Assembly (NCBI GenBank): GCA_024401645.1
Contig: JAKSKR010000029.1
Span: 1 to 37,561, forward strand
Origin: Paludibacteraceae bacterium
Lineage (GTDB): Bacteria; Bacteroidota; Bacteroidia; Bacteroidales; Paludibacteraceae
Length of the DNA: 37,561 nt
Reading direction: 5' to 3'
Below, piece by piece: positions 16,750 through 27,500 of the stretch. The notes below the pieces were generated by a model, which was given only the letters and a program-made list of their open reading frames with translations, did no database searches and was not told the DNA's origin. Position 1 is the stretch's first letter, and every line of letters begins with the position of its first letter. The translations under genes and the position numbers were made by a program.

Positions 16750-18123
16750 ATGATAAACAACAGAAGAATTGCATGCACACTGGGTATGTTAGCCATGTTT
16801 GCCAGTGCTTCGGCAATTCACGAAGAGTTTATTGAAGGTTACGAGTTCTCACCTTCAAAGGTAAACACACCTGCAAAAGAAATGCCGATGTCAATGTACC
16901 GCGATGGTAAGGTTGTATTCTTCAGAAACGACACCGCCTACGTTGCAACAATAGGCGATGCTTTTGACCTAGAAAAGCTTGAAGTATGTAAAGAATTGTG
17001 CGACAAGGGCATTGAAGGCACATTTGCCTACAACCAGCGCCGCAACAGCGTCATCTTCGCCCACACCGACGAAGTTGGTAATTCTGACCTTTACGAAATG
17101 AAGAAAGAAGGCGCAGACTTTGGCCTTCCTAAAAAGCTTGAGATTCAAGGTTTGAACAAGATCCGTAAGCCAATTAAGGGCACTACCACCCGAATGGCAG
17201 GATGGACCTTCCGTTACAACACCATTTCCGGCTTCTTCAACCCAACCATAGCAAACAACGGTAAGAGAATCTATTTCTCGGCCGACTTCCCTAAACAGAC
17301 CCAGGGTGGTCGCGACATTTGGTACATTGACCGTGCCGGTGGCGATTCGAACATCGGTTTCGACTGGAAGATGCCAGAAAATGCGAGCGACACCGTCATT
17401 AAGATGAACAGTAGCGCACGTGAAGACTTCCCTTGGTGTTCAGGCGACACCGTCCTTTACTTCGCATCTAACCGTCCAGGCGGTTTGGGAGGTTTGGATA
17501 TTTACTTCTCGAAATTGACCAAGCGCACCGTGTTGGAAGTAGACACAGTGAAGCAGACCTCGAAAGAAGTTGAAAAGGAAATTTGGGGCGAGCCAGAACA
17601 TTTGAGTTCAGTATTCAACAGTAACGCCAACGACTACAACATTTTAGGTAACAACAAGTTGGTTCTATTCATGTCGAACCGTTCAGGTGGTGTAGGTAGC
17701 GACGACATTTACCGTCCGGCACCGTTCACCGCTACAGCAGAAGGCGAGTTGAACCCAGACGTTACGCTTGAAGAACCAAAGGGTTTCCACTGGGTGCTCT
17801 TCTTCTTCGACTTTAACGGTACAGGTTCAAAGCCTGAATACGAAGTGCAGATTGACGAGTTGGTTGCAGCTATGAACGAGTTCCCAGGCGCAAAGTTTGA
17901 GGTCAGCGGTCACACCGACGCCCGTGGTAGCGACTCCTACAACATGAAGCTATCATCTAAACGTGCCGACTACATCCGCGATATGCTTATCGGCCGTGGC
18001 ATTCCTGCAAACAACATCACTGCAGTAGGTAAGGGTTTCCACGAATTGGTAATCGAGAACGCCCAAGACGAGTCAGAGCACGAACAAAACCGTCGTGCTG
18101 AAATCAGAATCATTAACGACTAA
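16750..18123 (+). CDS. OmpA-family outer-membrane protein with PD40/WD40-like repeats (T9SS-associated type)
   Basis: 457 aa. A signal peptide at 1-22 (RRIACTLGMLAMFASASA). The middle contains beta-propeller PD40-type blades: NPTIANNGKRIYFSADF, LYFASNRPGGLGGLDIYFSK and VLFMSNRSGGVGSDDIYRP. Residues ~345-457 are an OmpA C-terminal peptidoglycan-binding domain (FEVSGHTDARGSDSYNMKL, SSKRADYIRDML, EQNRRAEIRI). PD40 plus OmpA proteins next to PorP/SprF genes are typical of Bacteroidetes T9SS accessory loci; PorE of Porphyromonas has a related composition. It should sit in the periplasm or outer membrane and tie the PorP partners to peptidoglycan. The first PorP gene starts 18 bp later, indicating an operon. 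The function is inferred from family and context. Confidence 0.88.
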   Translation: MINNRRIACTLGMLAMFASASAIHEEFIEGYEFSPSKVNTPAKEMPMSMYRDGKVVFFRNDTAYVATIGDAFDLEKLEVCKELCDKGIEGTFAYNQRRNSVIFAHTDEVGNSDLYEMKKEGADFGLPKKLEIQGLNKIRKPIKGTTTRMAGWTFRYNTISGFFNPTIANNGKRIYFSADFPKQTQGGRDIWYIDRAGGDSNIGFDWKMPENASDTVIKMNSSAREDFPWCSGDTVLYFASNRPGGLGGLDIYFSKLTKRTVLEVDTVKQTSKEVEKEIWGEPEHLSSVFNSNANDYNILGNNKLVLFMSNRSGGVGSDDIYRPAPFTATAEGELNPDVTLEEPKGFHWVLFFFDFNGTGSKPEYEVQIDELVAAMNEFPGAKFEVSGHTDARGSDSYNMKLSSKRADYIRDMLIGRGIPANNITAVGKGFHELVIENAQDESEHEQNRRAEIRIIND

Positions 18124-18141
18124 TCTCCGAGACAACATATT

Positions 18142-19071
18142 ATGAAGAAGATATTAACAGCCATCGGTTTACTGGCCATGAGCCTAACCGCAAACGCCCA
18201 GCGAGACCTGATGCTATCACAGCAACTCTTCTCACGTTTAAATATGAACCCAGCCGCAACAGGTAACAGCGACGACATCGACTTGTTCTTGTTGGGCCGT
18301 TGGCAGTGGACCAATGTAGAAGACTCACCAAAATCTGGTGTATTGAATGCAAGCGACTACTTCGAGTCACTACGTTCAGGTTTGGGTTTAACCATGTTAT
18401 ACGACGACCTAGGTATCAGCAACCGCACCTACAACTGTAAGGCAGCGTATGCATACCACGTCAACCTCAACGAAAGTATGTTGCTCTCAATGGGTCTTTC
18501 TGCAGGTATCTATTACCACTACTGGTCACCAGAAAAGCACACATTGGTAGACGAAGAAGAAAGAGGCCAGGCATCGTTCCCTAACGAGACGCAGACAGAC
18601 CTTTACCCAGACTTTGACCTCGGTTTTGAGTTGGCTACACCAAAAATCATGTTTGGTGGTTCAGTAGCCCACCTTACCAATAACGAAGAAGACGTATCTA
18701 CCGCAAAGGCAGGTCGTCACTTCTATTCATACGTTCGTGGCTTGTTCCCATTGAGCGGAAAACTAGACCTAGCGCCTGCATTAATTTACATGCACCGTAA
18801 CAAGGTCGACAAAGTAGAATTGAACGCGACAGTATTCTATAACGGCCAATTCTGGGGCGGTGTAACCTATCGTCCGGACGTAAATGCACAGTGGTCATCA
18901 AACGACTTGACCTTTACCGTAGGTGCTGAAATTTCTCAATTCCGTATCGGTTACGCATTTGAATATGGCATGGGTGAAGTCAGCGACATTTCGAGCATGT
19001 CACACGACATTTTGCTGTCATGGCGCATACCAAAAGCAACAAAAGAGAAGTACGTTCGATTCATGGAATGA
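18142..19071 (+). CDS. PorP/SprF-family type IX secretion membrane protein (first copy)
   Basis: 309 aa. Signal peptide MKKILTAIGLLAMSLTANA|Q. The mature N-terminus has LSQQLFSRLNMNPAATGNSD, a variant of the PorP/SprF opening (sequence close to Q-x(n)-N-P-A-x-A-G). Alternating amphipathic strands follow, ending in HDILLSWRIP, consistent with an outer-membrane beta-barrel of ~14 strands. PorP binds PorE/OmpA-like proteins and the PorK/N ring, and SprF-type paralogues help export or anchor particular T9SS substrates. It is in the same operon as the OmpA/PD40 gene, 18 bp downstream of it. The giant T9SS protein encoded convergently nearby is a candidate client. Confidence 0.9.
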   Translation: MKKILTAIGLLAMSLTANAQRDLMLSQQLFSRLNMNPAATGNSDDIDLFLLGRWQWTNVEDSPKSGVLNASDYFESLRSGLGLTMLYDDLGISNRTYNCKAAYAYHVNLNESMLLSMGLSAGIYYHYWSPEKHTLVDEEERGQASFPNETQTDLYPDFDLGFELATPKIMFGGSVAHLTNNEEDVSTAKAGRHFYSYVRGLFPLSGKLDLAPALIYMHRNKVDKVELNATVFYNGQFWGGVTYRPDVNAQWSSNDLTFTVGAEISQFRIGYAFEYGMGEVSDISSMSHDILLSWRIPKATKEKYVRFME

Positions 19072-19114
19072 TGATTTTTGTTTAAAAAAAATAAAAATAT
19101 TTCATCATTTAATG

Positions 19115-19122
19115 TAAATTTG
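19115..19122 (+). promoter_or_regulatory. Possible internal -7 box before the second PorP gene
   Basis: TAAATTTG fits TAnnTTTG perfectly and lies 62 bp upstream of the ATG at 19185. There is no TTTG 19 bp upstream, so it may be a weak internal promoter in the 113-bp gap between the two PorP genes. Confidence 0.4.
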
Positions 19123-19184
19123 CGTGCAAGACGGAAAAAAATGACTAATTTTATAGTCTCAAAGGAACTATAATCTGATACAAA

Positions 19185-20162
19185 ATGAAGTTCAAACACA
19201 AAATAGCTGCGCTTCTGTTAGCATTACCATTGTTTAACAGCCAAGCACAAGACGAGATTGTCTACGACCAATACTTTTGGAACTACTACCTCGTAAACCC
19301 AGCAGTAGCCGGTGCGAGTCGTTGCTCACACGTAATGGGTACATTCAAGAAGCAGTGGGTAGGTATGGATGACTCTCCAATTACCGGAACATTGAGTTTC
19401 CGCACCCGTATCTTGAAGAACCTCGGTTTAGGTGCTTACGGTTACTACGACAAGAACGGTTATTCACTTCGCCAGGGTGGTCAGGTTTCAATAGCATACC
19501 ACATTCCTCTTACACAGAACTACGGTTACTTCATGAAGGATCGTGAATTGCAGCGTCAGTTGTCATTCGGTCTTTCTGCAGTCATCAATCACTACGGCTT
19601 CGACTCAAAATTGTTTGAAGACGAAGATGCATTGAGCGATAACACAATCGTTAACGGTGGTGAAGATAAGGGTACATATTTCAACGCAAACTTCGGCACC
19701 TACTTCATGTGGGATCGTTTCTTTGCAGGTTTGTCAATTGCAAACCTATTGCCTACCGAACTTGAACAGCTTGGTGCAGACGAACCTATTCGTCCAATGA
19801 CCTTCTTCATCTTCGCAGGCTACACTTTCCCTGTTAACAGCACAATCGACATCGAACCATCGGCAATGTTCAAGTTCGATGAAAACGATAACCGCCAGTT
19901 GGACATCAACTTGAAGTACGAGCAGGTATTGCCAGACAATCCTGATTTCTCATACTGGTTGCAGATGGCATATCGCCACGGTTTGGATCCAGACAACTCA
20001 CAAGGTTTGGCATTCTCACCAATGGGTGGTATCAACTACAAGGGTTTCCACATTGGTTACGCCTACACTCTTGGTTTGACCGATATTCAGCGTCACAACT
20101 CTGGTACCCACGAAGCCATGCTTGGCTACTCTTGGTGTAAGGTTAAGAAGTTCTGCCGCTAA
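19185..20162 (+). CDS. PorP/SprF-family type IX secretion membrane protein (second copy)
   Basis: 325 aa. Signal peptide MKFKHKIAALLLALPLFNSQ|AQ. The mature start YDQYFWNYYLVNPAVAGASR is a clear PorP/SprF N-terminal motif (N-P-A-x-A-G). FKKQWVGMDDSPITGTLSF follows, the K-x-W-x-G-x-x-x-x-P segment diagnostic of the family. The rest is a series of beta-strands ending in GYSWCKVKKFCR. It is a better match to the family consensus than the upstream copy. It would be an outer-membrane partner of the T9SS or of one secreted substrate. The 113-bp gap before it contains a -7-like box. A strong terminator ends the unit at 20190-20224. Confidence 0.93.
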   Translation: MKFKHKIAALLLALPLFNSQAQDEIVYDQYFWNYYLVNPAVAGASRCSHVMGTFKKQWVGMDDSPITGTLSFRTRILKNLGLGAYGYYDKNGYSLRQGGQVSIAYHIPLTQNYGYFMKDRELQRQLSFGLSAVINHYGFDSKLFEDEDALSDNTIVNGGEDKGTYFNANFGTYFMWDRFFAGLSIANLLPTELEQLGADEPIRPMTFFIFAGYTFPVNSTIDIEPSAMFKFDENDNRQLDINLKYEQVLPDNPDFSYWLQMAYRHGLDPDNSQGLAFSPMGGINYKGFHIGYAYTLGLTDIQRHNSGTHEAMLGYSWCKVKKFCR

Positions 20163-20189
20163 TAACAGCAAAAGACAAAACATCATAGA

Positions 20190-20224
20190 AATCCCCAATA
20201 GGTCACCCTATTGGGGATTTTTCA
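20190..20224 (+). terminator. Intrinsic terminator of the OmpA-PorP-PorP operon
   Basis: A 14-bp perfect stem (20190-20203 with 20208-20221, arms AAATCCCCAATAGG and its complement), loop TCAC, followed by TTT and AT-rich sequence. It lies 27 bp after the second PorP stop. Confidence 0.92.
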
Positions 20225-20575
20225 TTATTGCCATTTGAAGGACTCTTGTTGATATTTGATTGGCACATCTGCCACAATGGAGTTTCCCATTGCTCTTTTC
20301 GAATAACTGCCACACAAGCCGCAACAAAAGGCAGCAGGCGATAAAACAGATTGTCATATTTGGCATTTTAAAGCATGCTAAACAACAAACACGCACCGAA
20401 TGGATGCATTACATTATTAAGATCACAAAAGGCTCACACAGAACATATACGTCCACAACAACAACTGGCATTTAAATATGCGTTGAGCAAAATGGAAACA
20501 TTTAAGCCACAACATGCTTCTGACAAGTTAAGTTAGCCACTTATCTATAGAAGACAAAAGCGTAGGAAATGCCAC
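20225..20575. other. Gene-free spacer between convergent T9SS-related operons
   Basis: About 350 bp between the two operon terminators. I see no supported ORF, RNA or repeat here; the short ORFs lack family features and codon bias. Confidence 0.5.
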
Positions 20576-20623
20576 AACAAAGAAAGAGGATGAACCATAA
20601 TGAACTATGATCCATCCCCTTCT
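20576..20623 (-). terminator. Intrinsic terminator of the giant-protein/lipoprotein operon
   Basis: On the minus strand a ~16-bp stem with a few G-U pairs (20608-20623 with 20586-20601), a 6-nt loop, then TCTTTGTT. It is ~58 nt downstream of the lipoprotein stop. Confidence 0.7.
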
Positions 20624-20681
20624 AAACTAAAACAAAATATCACTATTTGTCTAGCGTTTACTTTCCGTCATTCAACGCCTT

Positions 20682-21479
20682 TTATTTCTGTTTGCAGCTA
20701 AACATCTTTGGCTCGTCAACCACCCCGTAAATGAAGTCGGATGTGAACGGTATAGAAATCAAAGACTCGTACATGTAGTGGTTGCCAGCATTCCAATATC
20801 GGAAGGAGACAGGACCAGTCTCGTTGCCTGTGCCAATGACGTCGAGCAGATATATGCCATCGGTCCACTTTGCAACACCACGACATTCATCGCCAACAAA
20901 GGCAGCAATCACATCGTCGGCAGTAGCAGACAACTTCAACAAGGTTGGCAACTCAAAGGTCACCGTCATGGTATAGGCATAGTCGCCAGTTGCCGCAATC
21001 GGCGTCCAACCAGGATTGTCGAAAGTGTTTGGGGTTACGGAGCCGACACCAGTGGTGTCGACCAACTCGCCGCCCTCTCCGTTTGATTCAGAACCATGAA
21101 GTTTCTGCAATTCTTCTTGTGCTTTAGCCAAGGCATCTAGCTTAACAGCCAGTTCAGCCTGCAACTTCTTAATTTCTTGCATTAACTGTTCTTGTCCAAC
21201 GGCAGTTGAGTCTTGCGATGTGCCGCTACCCAACAAATCTAACTGTTCCTGCAGCTTTTGCAACTCCTTCTGTAATTTGCCAAGCTCGGCTTGTTGCTTA
21301 TTCAAAGCTTCCTGTTTCTGGCGTAGATCGTCTTGCGCCTTGGCTAGACTGTCGAGTTTAGAGGCTGACTGTTCTTCCATTCTCCTTAAGTCATCGAAGT
21401 CGGAACTATAGTCGTCGCGACACGATGAGAAGCCCACAGAAAAGAAGGCAGCCATTGCAAAATATATCCAAGTTTTCAT
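20682..21479 (-). CDS. Coiled-coil lipoprotein with a C-terminal domain shared with the giant T9SS protein
   Basis: 265 aa. The start MKTWIYFAMAAFFSVGFSSC is a lipoprotein signal peptide with Cys20 as the modified residue. It is followed by acidic RDDYSSDFDD, in keeping with a Bacteroidetes surface-export signal. Residues ~30-130 are a long coiled coil (DDLRQKQEALNKQQAELGKL and similar heptads rich in K, Q, E and L). After a Gly/Ser linker, residues ~165-265 form a beta-rich domain with ADDVIAAFVGDECRGVAKW. This domain recurs twice in the adjacent 3213-aa protein. A longer in-frame start at 21509 would put charged residues ahead of a good signal peptide, so I rejected it. It lies 43 bp downstream of the giant gene. 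I infer a tether or stalk on the outer membrane for that protein; the family is otherwise unknown to me. Confidence 0.85.
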   Translation of the reverse strand: MKTWIYFAMAAFFSVGFSSCRDDYSSDFDDLRRMEEQSASKLDSLAKAQDDLRQKQEALNKQQAELGKLQKELQKLQEQLDLLGSGTSQDSTAVGQEQLMQEIKKLQAELAVKLDALAKAQEELQKLHGSESNGEGGELVDTTGVGSVTPNTFDNPGWTPIAATGDYAYTMTVTFELPTLLKLSATADDVIAAFVGDECRGVAKWTDGIYLLDVIGTGNETGPVSFRYWNAGNHYMYESLISIPFTSDFIYGVVDEPKMFSCKQK

Positions 21480-21521
21480 TTTTTCCTTATAATTGAGTGA
21501 GTAAACCACATATTAACCTAA

Positions 21522-24500
21522 TTATTTCTTTACAACCTTGAAAGTCTTAACCTCGTTGTTTTGAGTAACCTTCAACACATAAGATCCAGAAGCAAGACCA
21601 GACATGTTAATGCTTTCGGCCATTACATTGTTGGTAGTTACCACACTTGCAGTGTAAACTACCCTACCCGCAACGTCGATGAGTTCAATTGTAGCTTCGC
21701 CACCGGCAGTAACCACACCTGAAATGTTCAACACGTCGACAACAGGGTTAGGATAAGCAACCAACGACTCGGTTGCACCGTTTACATTGAAGTTCAACAC
21801 AACCGGAGTGCCTGGAGTACCGCAAACCTTATCGCCAACAAACGACATTTGGCTTGTAGCCTCGTAAGTGACACCGTCGTGCTCCAAGGTGAAGCGCACA
21901 ACATCGCCTGCCTTACCCGATAAATTGATGAACTGAAGGGCATAACTGTCGTTCAAGGTAACCTCAACCACCTCGTTCTGGGCATCACCTACAAATGCAC
22001 GAACCACATCGTCGTCGGCCTTTTCAGGTACATAGGCCACAATGTTCATGTTCGATTCGTAAGCCGAAGCCTTCGTTGCAACTGCAGGCTGGTAAGAACG
22101 CAATTCGGTAGCCGAAGTTGGATACTTGAATGTCTTGGCAGTAGCACTCTTGCTACGGTACATGTAACCACAGTTAGGCTGCAAGCTAGCGAGCGAACCA
22201 ATCCACTCGTTGCCATAGTACATTGCAAAGCCCTCGTTCGACTTAATAACATCGCCCTCTTGTGCCTCCAAGCCTGCAAGAGCGGCCTTCAAGGCCATGC
22301 TGCGAGTTGGCAAGTAAGGAAGATAGGTCCAAGAACCGCCATTCACATTAATTTCGGTAGCACTCAAATCGATGTCGGCACCCGACACCGACAAGGTCTG
22401 TTCAACGTCGGAATAAACCTTGAACATTGACTGGTTGCTAATTTCGAGCGATTTAGGGTTAAACCAAGTCATCTTTTCAACAGAATAGTTGGCAGATGCA
22501 GTCATGTTCTTAACAATACTATTCTTACCCCATGAGCCAATGCCCAAGTAAGCATTCAAGTTAGAAGCATCGTCATCGTTCTGCAAGTTGAAGGTTACCC
22601 AGTTCCAGCCCTTGTTCAACTGAATGTTCTGGTACTTAAGCGTACCGTTAGAGAACACAACCGGAACATTTGGTGTACCTACAATGCTATCGGACCTGAA
22701 ATTGACAGAAGGAACTGCACTTAACACGCGGCCGCTACTAGCATCCCACATTCTATATTCAAGCTTGTTCGATTCAGTGTTAGAATAAACGGTCATCATA
22801 GCATACCACATATCTAACGCCTTATTGTAGGTTACGTTTGCCACGCCCACACACTCGCCATTGTTGAAGGCAGCCAACATGTCGCTCTTGTCGTTCGAGA
22901 ACACGTTGTCGATTTTCAACTGCGCGTACACAATCATGTTATTCTGGTACATGCTTGGGTTGACTTTCCAATTAGGAGTATTGCCTTCAACTGTAACATT
23001 CAGATTAAGCGGTTCGGTCACGTTATTTGAGTTGGTCAAATAAATAACCTCGTCGTAAGAGCCCACAGCCAATGATGGATCGACTTCGAATTCGATGGTC
23101 TGTTTCTGCAATGGGTTAATAACTCCAGACTCGACTGACGCACTCAACCAAGATGGCATGTTGTTAAGATTATAGTTGAGAACAGTACCTCCATTGTTAA
23201 CAATCTGCGCCTCGAACTTGTATGGCTCGTTGGCCTTCTTGTTGATTGATACGGCATCGTCCATCCACTTCAACTGGTTGCGACTGATGTAAGCGCTCCA
23301 AGTAACAGGAGAAACAACGTAGTTGCCATTCACGTCTTGAACCTTGCTAACCGTAAAGTTGACAATTGACCTCTCAATACGGTAATCTTGTTCCTTGAGG
23401 GTAATGATCAAAGCGTCGTTGTTAACCACCCAATCGTAGAGCAAAGAAGAAACAGCGCCCTTGGTCTTAACAGGTGGAATGTTGGTCGAAGCCTCTACAT
23501 TGCCAACCTTTTCGGCATCGGCAACATTTGCGTTAGCCTTGTCTGCCAATGTAAACTGCATTTCGGCAGTACCTTGCCACTGAATGTAGTGTTCGAATGG
23601 GTAATAGAGTAACAATCCCATTTCGTCGCCATCGACCTTTTGGTTGTAGAACGACTCGATTTGTGACTGCTGACGGTATAATTTCCAGAGACGGACTTCA
23701 TCGACCATACCTGTAAAGTAATGGTCAATAGAATCGACGGAGCTTACTTCAGGGTGCCATACACGAGCACCGGCATACAATTTGTCGGAAGAAAGACGAG
23801 AAACCTTATCGGCAGGGAAATAAGTATTGAGAGCTCCGTCCATATAGATGCGTGCAATGCCAGAAGAGCGATTAACAGCCAACGTAAAGTTGTGCCAGTT
23901 GTTATCGGCAAAGTCTCCATTTACGGCAGTTGAACTACCATTATGACGGAATTCAAGTTCACCATCAGCATTAAATCCAATACTAAACACATTAGAAACA
24001 TTGATTGCACCATCACTTACGCCATCGCCTGTAGAAAGGATGGTCTGACTCTTGGCACCAGCGGCAGCATTAAACCAGAACTCTAAAGTGAAGTCCATGT
24101 CGGAAGTTATAATTGCCGAAGCTGCATTCATTGTCATATAGCTATCGCCATTAAAAGAAGCCGAACGACCTTCTGGTAAGGCCCAAGAGCCACCCTTCAT
24201 CACCAGGTTAGCCCCACGTGCCTTGTCTTCAGTTGCACTACCTTTAGCCTCATCCATTTCGTAGTAAGCAATCAAGTTAAGGTCGTTACCCGAAAGTTGT
24301 GTAGCGCTATTGGCTTGGATAGTAGATATTGAACGGACTTCGTCCCAGATTCTAAACTGGTCGACCTTACCATTAAAGTAGTTTGATTGGGCTGACACAC
24401 TGCGGCCGACCTCCACAACACCGTTACCGGTATATGCCCCAACTTTTGCGTTGTCAATAGATGCGACATAGTTTACATAGGCAGTTACATCTTGGTTCGC

Positions 24501-27500
24501 GTTGTCGTAAACTAGGGCAACATGGTTCCAAGAAGATTTTTCCCAAGCAGCCGGAGCTTTGGAAATCAAGTCCTTGCCTGCAAACTTAACAACCACATTA
24601 CCAGTTGTGTTCATGCCCATTTCAATAGACTCGCCAGAATTGCCATGGCTAAAGAAAGTAGCATTCTGCAAAGAGTCGAAATTAACCCAACATTCGAAGG
24701 TCAAATCCTTATTTGCAAAATTGCGGGTTGCCTCGGTAACCAAGTAGTCGTTCTCGCCATCTAAAGCAATAGCAACATCGTGAGAAGAAGCTGCACCGTT
24801 ACGGATGCCAGTTACCTCGAAATTGTTAACCGTCAACATGCCTTCGGCAATGGTTTCGTTGAAGTCGATGCGAATATCGTCTTCAATAGTCAAGACACCG
24901 TTGGCAGGTTTAGGAGCACCGAACAAACGCGGATTGTACATGTCCTTAATACCAGAAATCACTACAGAAGGATTGTCGTACAACTCGTTGTTGATGTTAC
25001 AGAAAGAGACAGCACGCAAGTCATACTTCTGGTCAGGAAGGTTATCCATATAGAAGTTGTAATAAATGTTACCAGCATCTTCAGAAGAAATGGTAAAGGC
25101 ATTAAATCCATTGTTTACGGCCTTCTGTGCCAAAGAATCTTCCTTGTAGTAGTAACCCAAAGTAATCCATTCATTGTCGGAAGCAGAAGCAGGCTTATAT
25201 TGTAACTCCAAGTGTTCGAAATCGGAATAGTTAACATCAAAGCCCGAAATAGTAATTGGCATATAATGTCTTTCAACGCCATCGATAGTGTCGGTAGCAC
25301 AATTGGTATTGTAAGTCCAGTTATTGGTAGGCTTAACAATAGAGACGTCGGAACAAGAAGGGATGAAGTGAACCGAGAAGAAAACAGTATCGGCAATCAC
25401 ATCCAAGAAGCCGGTAGGATCGGCCTGACATTTAGAAGCAAGTACCAAGCCAAGGTTATCGTAGTTCAAGACCGAGCCTTTAGTTATTGCTATAGTTTTC
25501 TCTAAAACATCGCCAGCCGGAACCAAATATTCTAGTGCGAAACCAGACATAGAGTTACCATCGATGCTAGGAACTGCACCATAAGGATTAGAAGCATCGA
25601 CAATACGCAAGTCGAACCACTGGTCTTCACCCGTTTCAGAGTTATTCTTCAAATAAACGGTCAGATAAGCATCTTCACCAGAAGGAACATTTTCGATGAA
25701 CTTTTTAGGCATATCGATAGAAGGTTCTTCCAACTTCATGGTAGCCGCACTAATAACCTTGTCTTCATGTCCCTTCCAGTGTACCGCCTTATAAGCATCT
25801 TCGTAAGGACAGCTGGTAGCACCACCACGTGTGCGGAACACGAAGGTCGGATAGAAGTCTTTGGTCTGCAACTTGCTAGTATCGGCACTACCGGCACCAA
25901 CAGAGTTTACATAAGTTTCATCGAAATTTGGATCTTCGTATAGTACATCTACACTTAAATAGTCATCGTCACCATCTTCCGCCAATACGAAACCTTTGGA
26001 ATGTGAAGCCTCTGCTTCATTCGCAAATTCGCCGCCTTGGGTTGTTGAGAACTCTTCGTTGTACTCAAACTTTGAATGGACACCAAGAATATCCACTTCA
26101 GAATCATCATTCAGCGAAACACCAACTTTCACACTAAACGAATGAGAAGATGCCAAATTAGAAGAATAAGACTCGCTATATTCAATATTTGCACCAGCCT
26201 GGAAAGAGTAGTTCTGAAGCAATCTGTGTGCACTAGCCTTAATACTGTCATTGTCGCTCATTGCTTTCTGCCAACGTTCAATAGCTTGATTCAAATAGTG
26301 AATAGTATCGCTCTTTACAATGTTTTTAGAATAGAACACCTTATAGCTACCCTCTTGGCCAAAAGTTGAATCGGTGTTAGCAACCAATGACACATAATAG
26401 TTTTGCATTTCACTATCTGCCTTTTTCTGCATTGTAGAATCATCGGCAGCCTCAGCAGGAAGAACCAACAAAGAGTTTCTTAAATCTTCCAGGTTTGGCA
26501 ACAAGGTCTGTTCAATATACACTTGCGGATAAGCAAACATTGTGTTGAAGTTTTCTAGAGCGCTTACACCCTTTGTCTTCACTATTACAAAATCGTTTGC
26601 TTTCGCGTATGTCTGTTCATAATAGCCGTCGCCACCAACGCTGTCGTACAACGCAATTGGCACAGCAACCACACTATTGGTTGAGCCAAAGGAAATGTTG
26701 GTTGAATAACCCACATAAACGTCACCATTGGCACCATCGTAAATAGGGTCTTCACTGGTCTGAATACGAGTGGTCAATGTCACATTGGTCGTTTTCGAGT
26801 TAGAACCTGTATATTCCTCTTCGTGCACAATACCAGCTTCTATACCAGAGCTTGAACCCACTACAACATTTGCAGTTCCGGAAGAAGTAGTTCCTGCATT
26901 CGCCAAGGTTATACTTTCAGTTTTTGTCAGATAACCCGTAGCCCAACTTTCCGATCCTTCTTGGTTAAACGAACCCGTATAGGTTGAAGACTGGGTGAAC
27001 GAAGTTCCTTTCTCTAAGTAAGAATAGCTGTTAGAGCCAGGAGGGTCGCGTAGAACACAGAGCATCTTGTTAGGTCCACCCGTCACAAAGTTTGTACCTG
27101 TTTGGTGAGAGCCAAAGATATAAGCCTCACCATTCTCGTTACCTAGTGGATTTTCCCATGACACACTTGTAGGGTTGTCACTATCGCCATAGGTAAATGT
27201 TGCAGCAATAGTCCCCATAGCAGTAGTCATATCTGGCTCGCCAACCTTGAAAGAGTAAATGCGATTGACCGTATCGATTTCAGATGAGTATGCCAACTTG
27301 TTAATAAACGCAACATCAACTTCATCAACAGCCACCCTATCGGTTTTATCTGCGTCCACATTCATTTTGTTATCAACATAATAAGGATATTCCTCAAAGA
27401 CGTCGTAACGCAAATTATAGGTTTCGTTCATCATGAAGACTGGCAATCCGAACAAATACTGTTTTTCCGATTCATTATATAAAGGCACATTTGATTTTTC

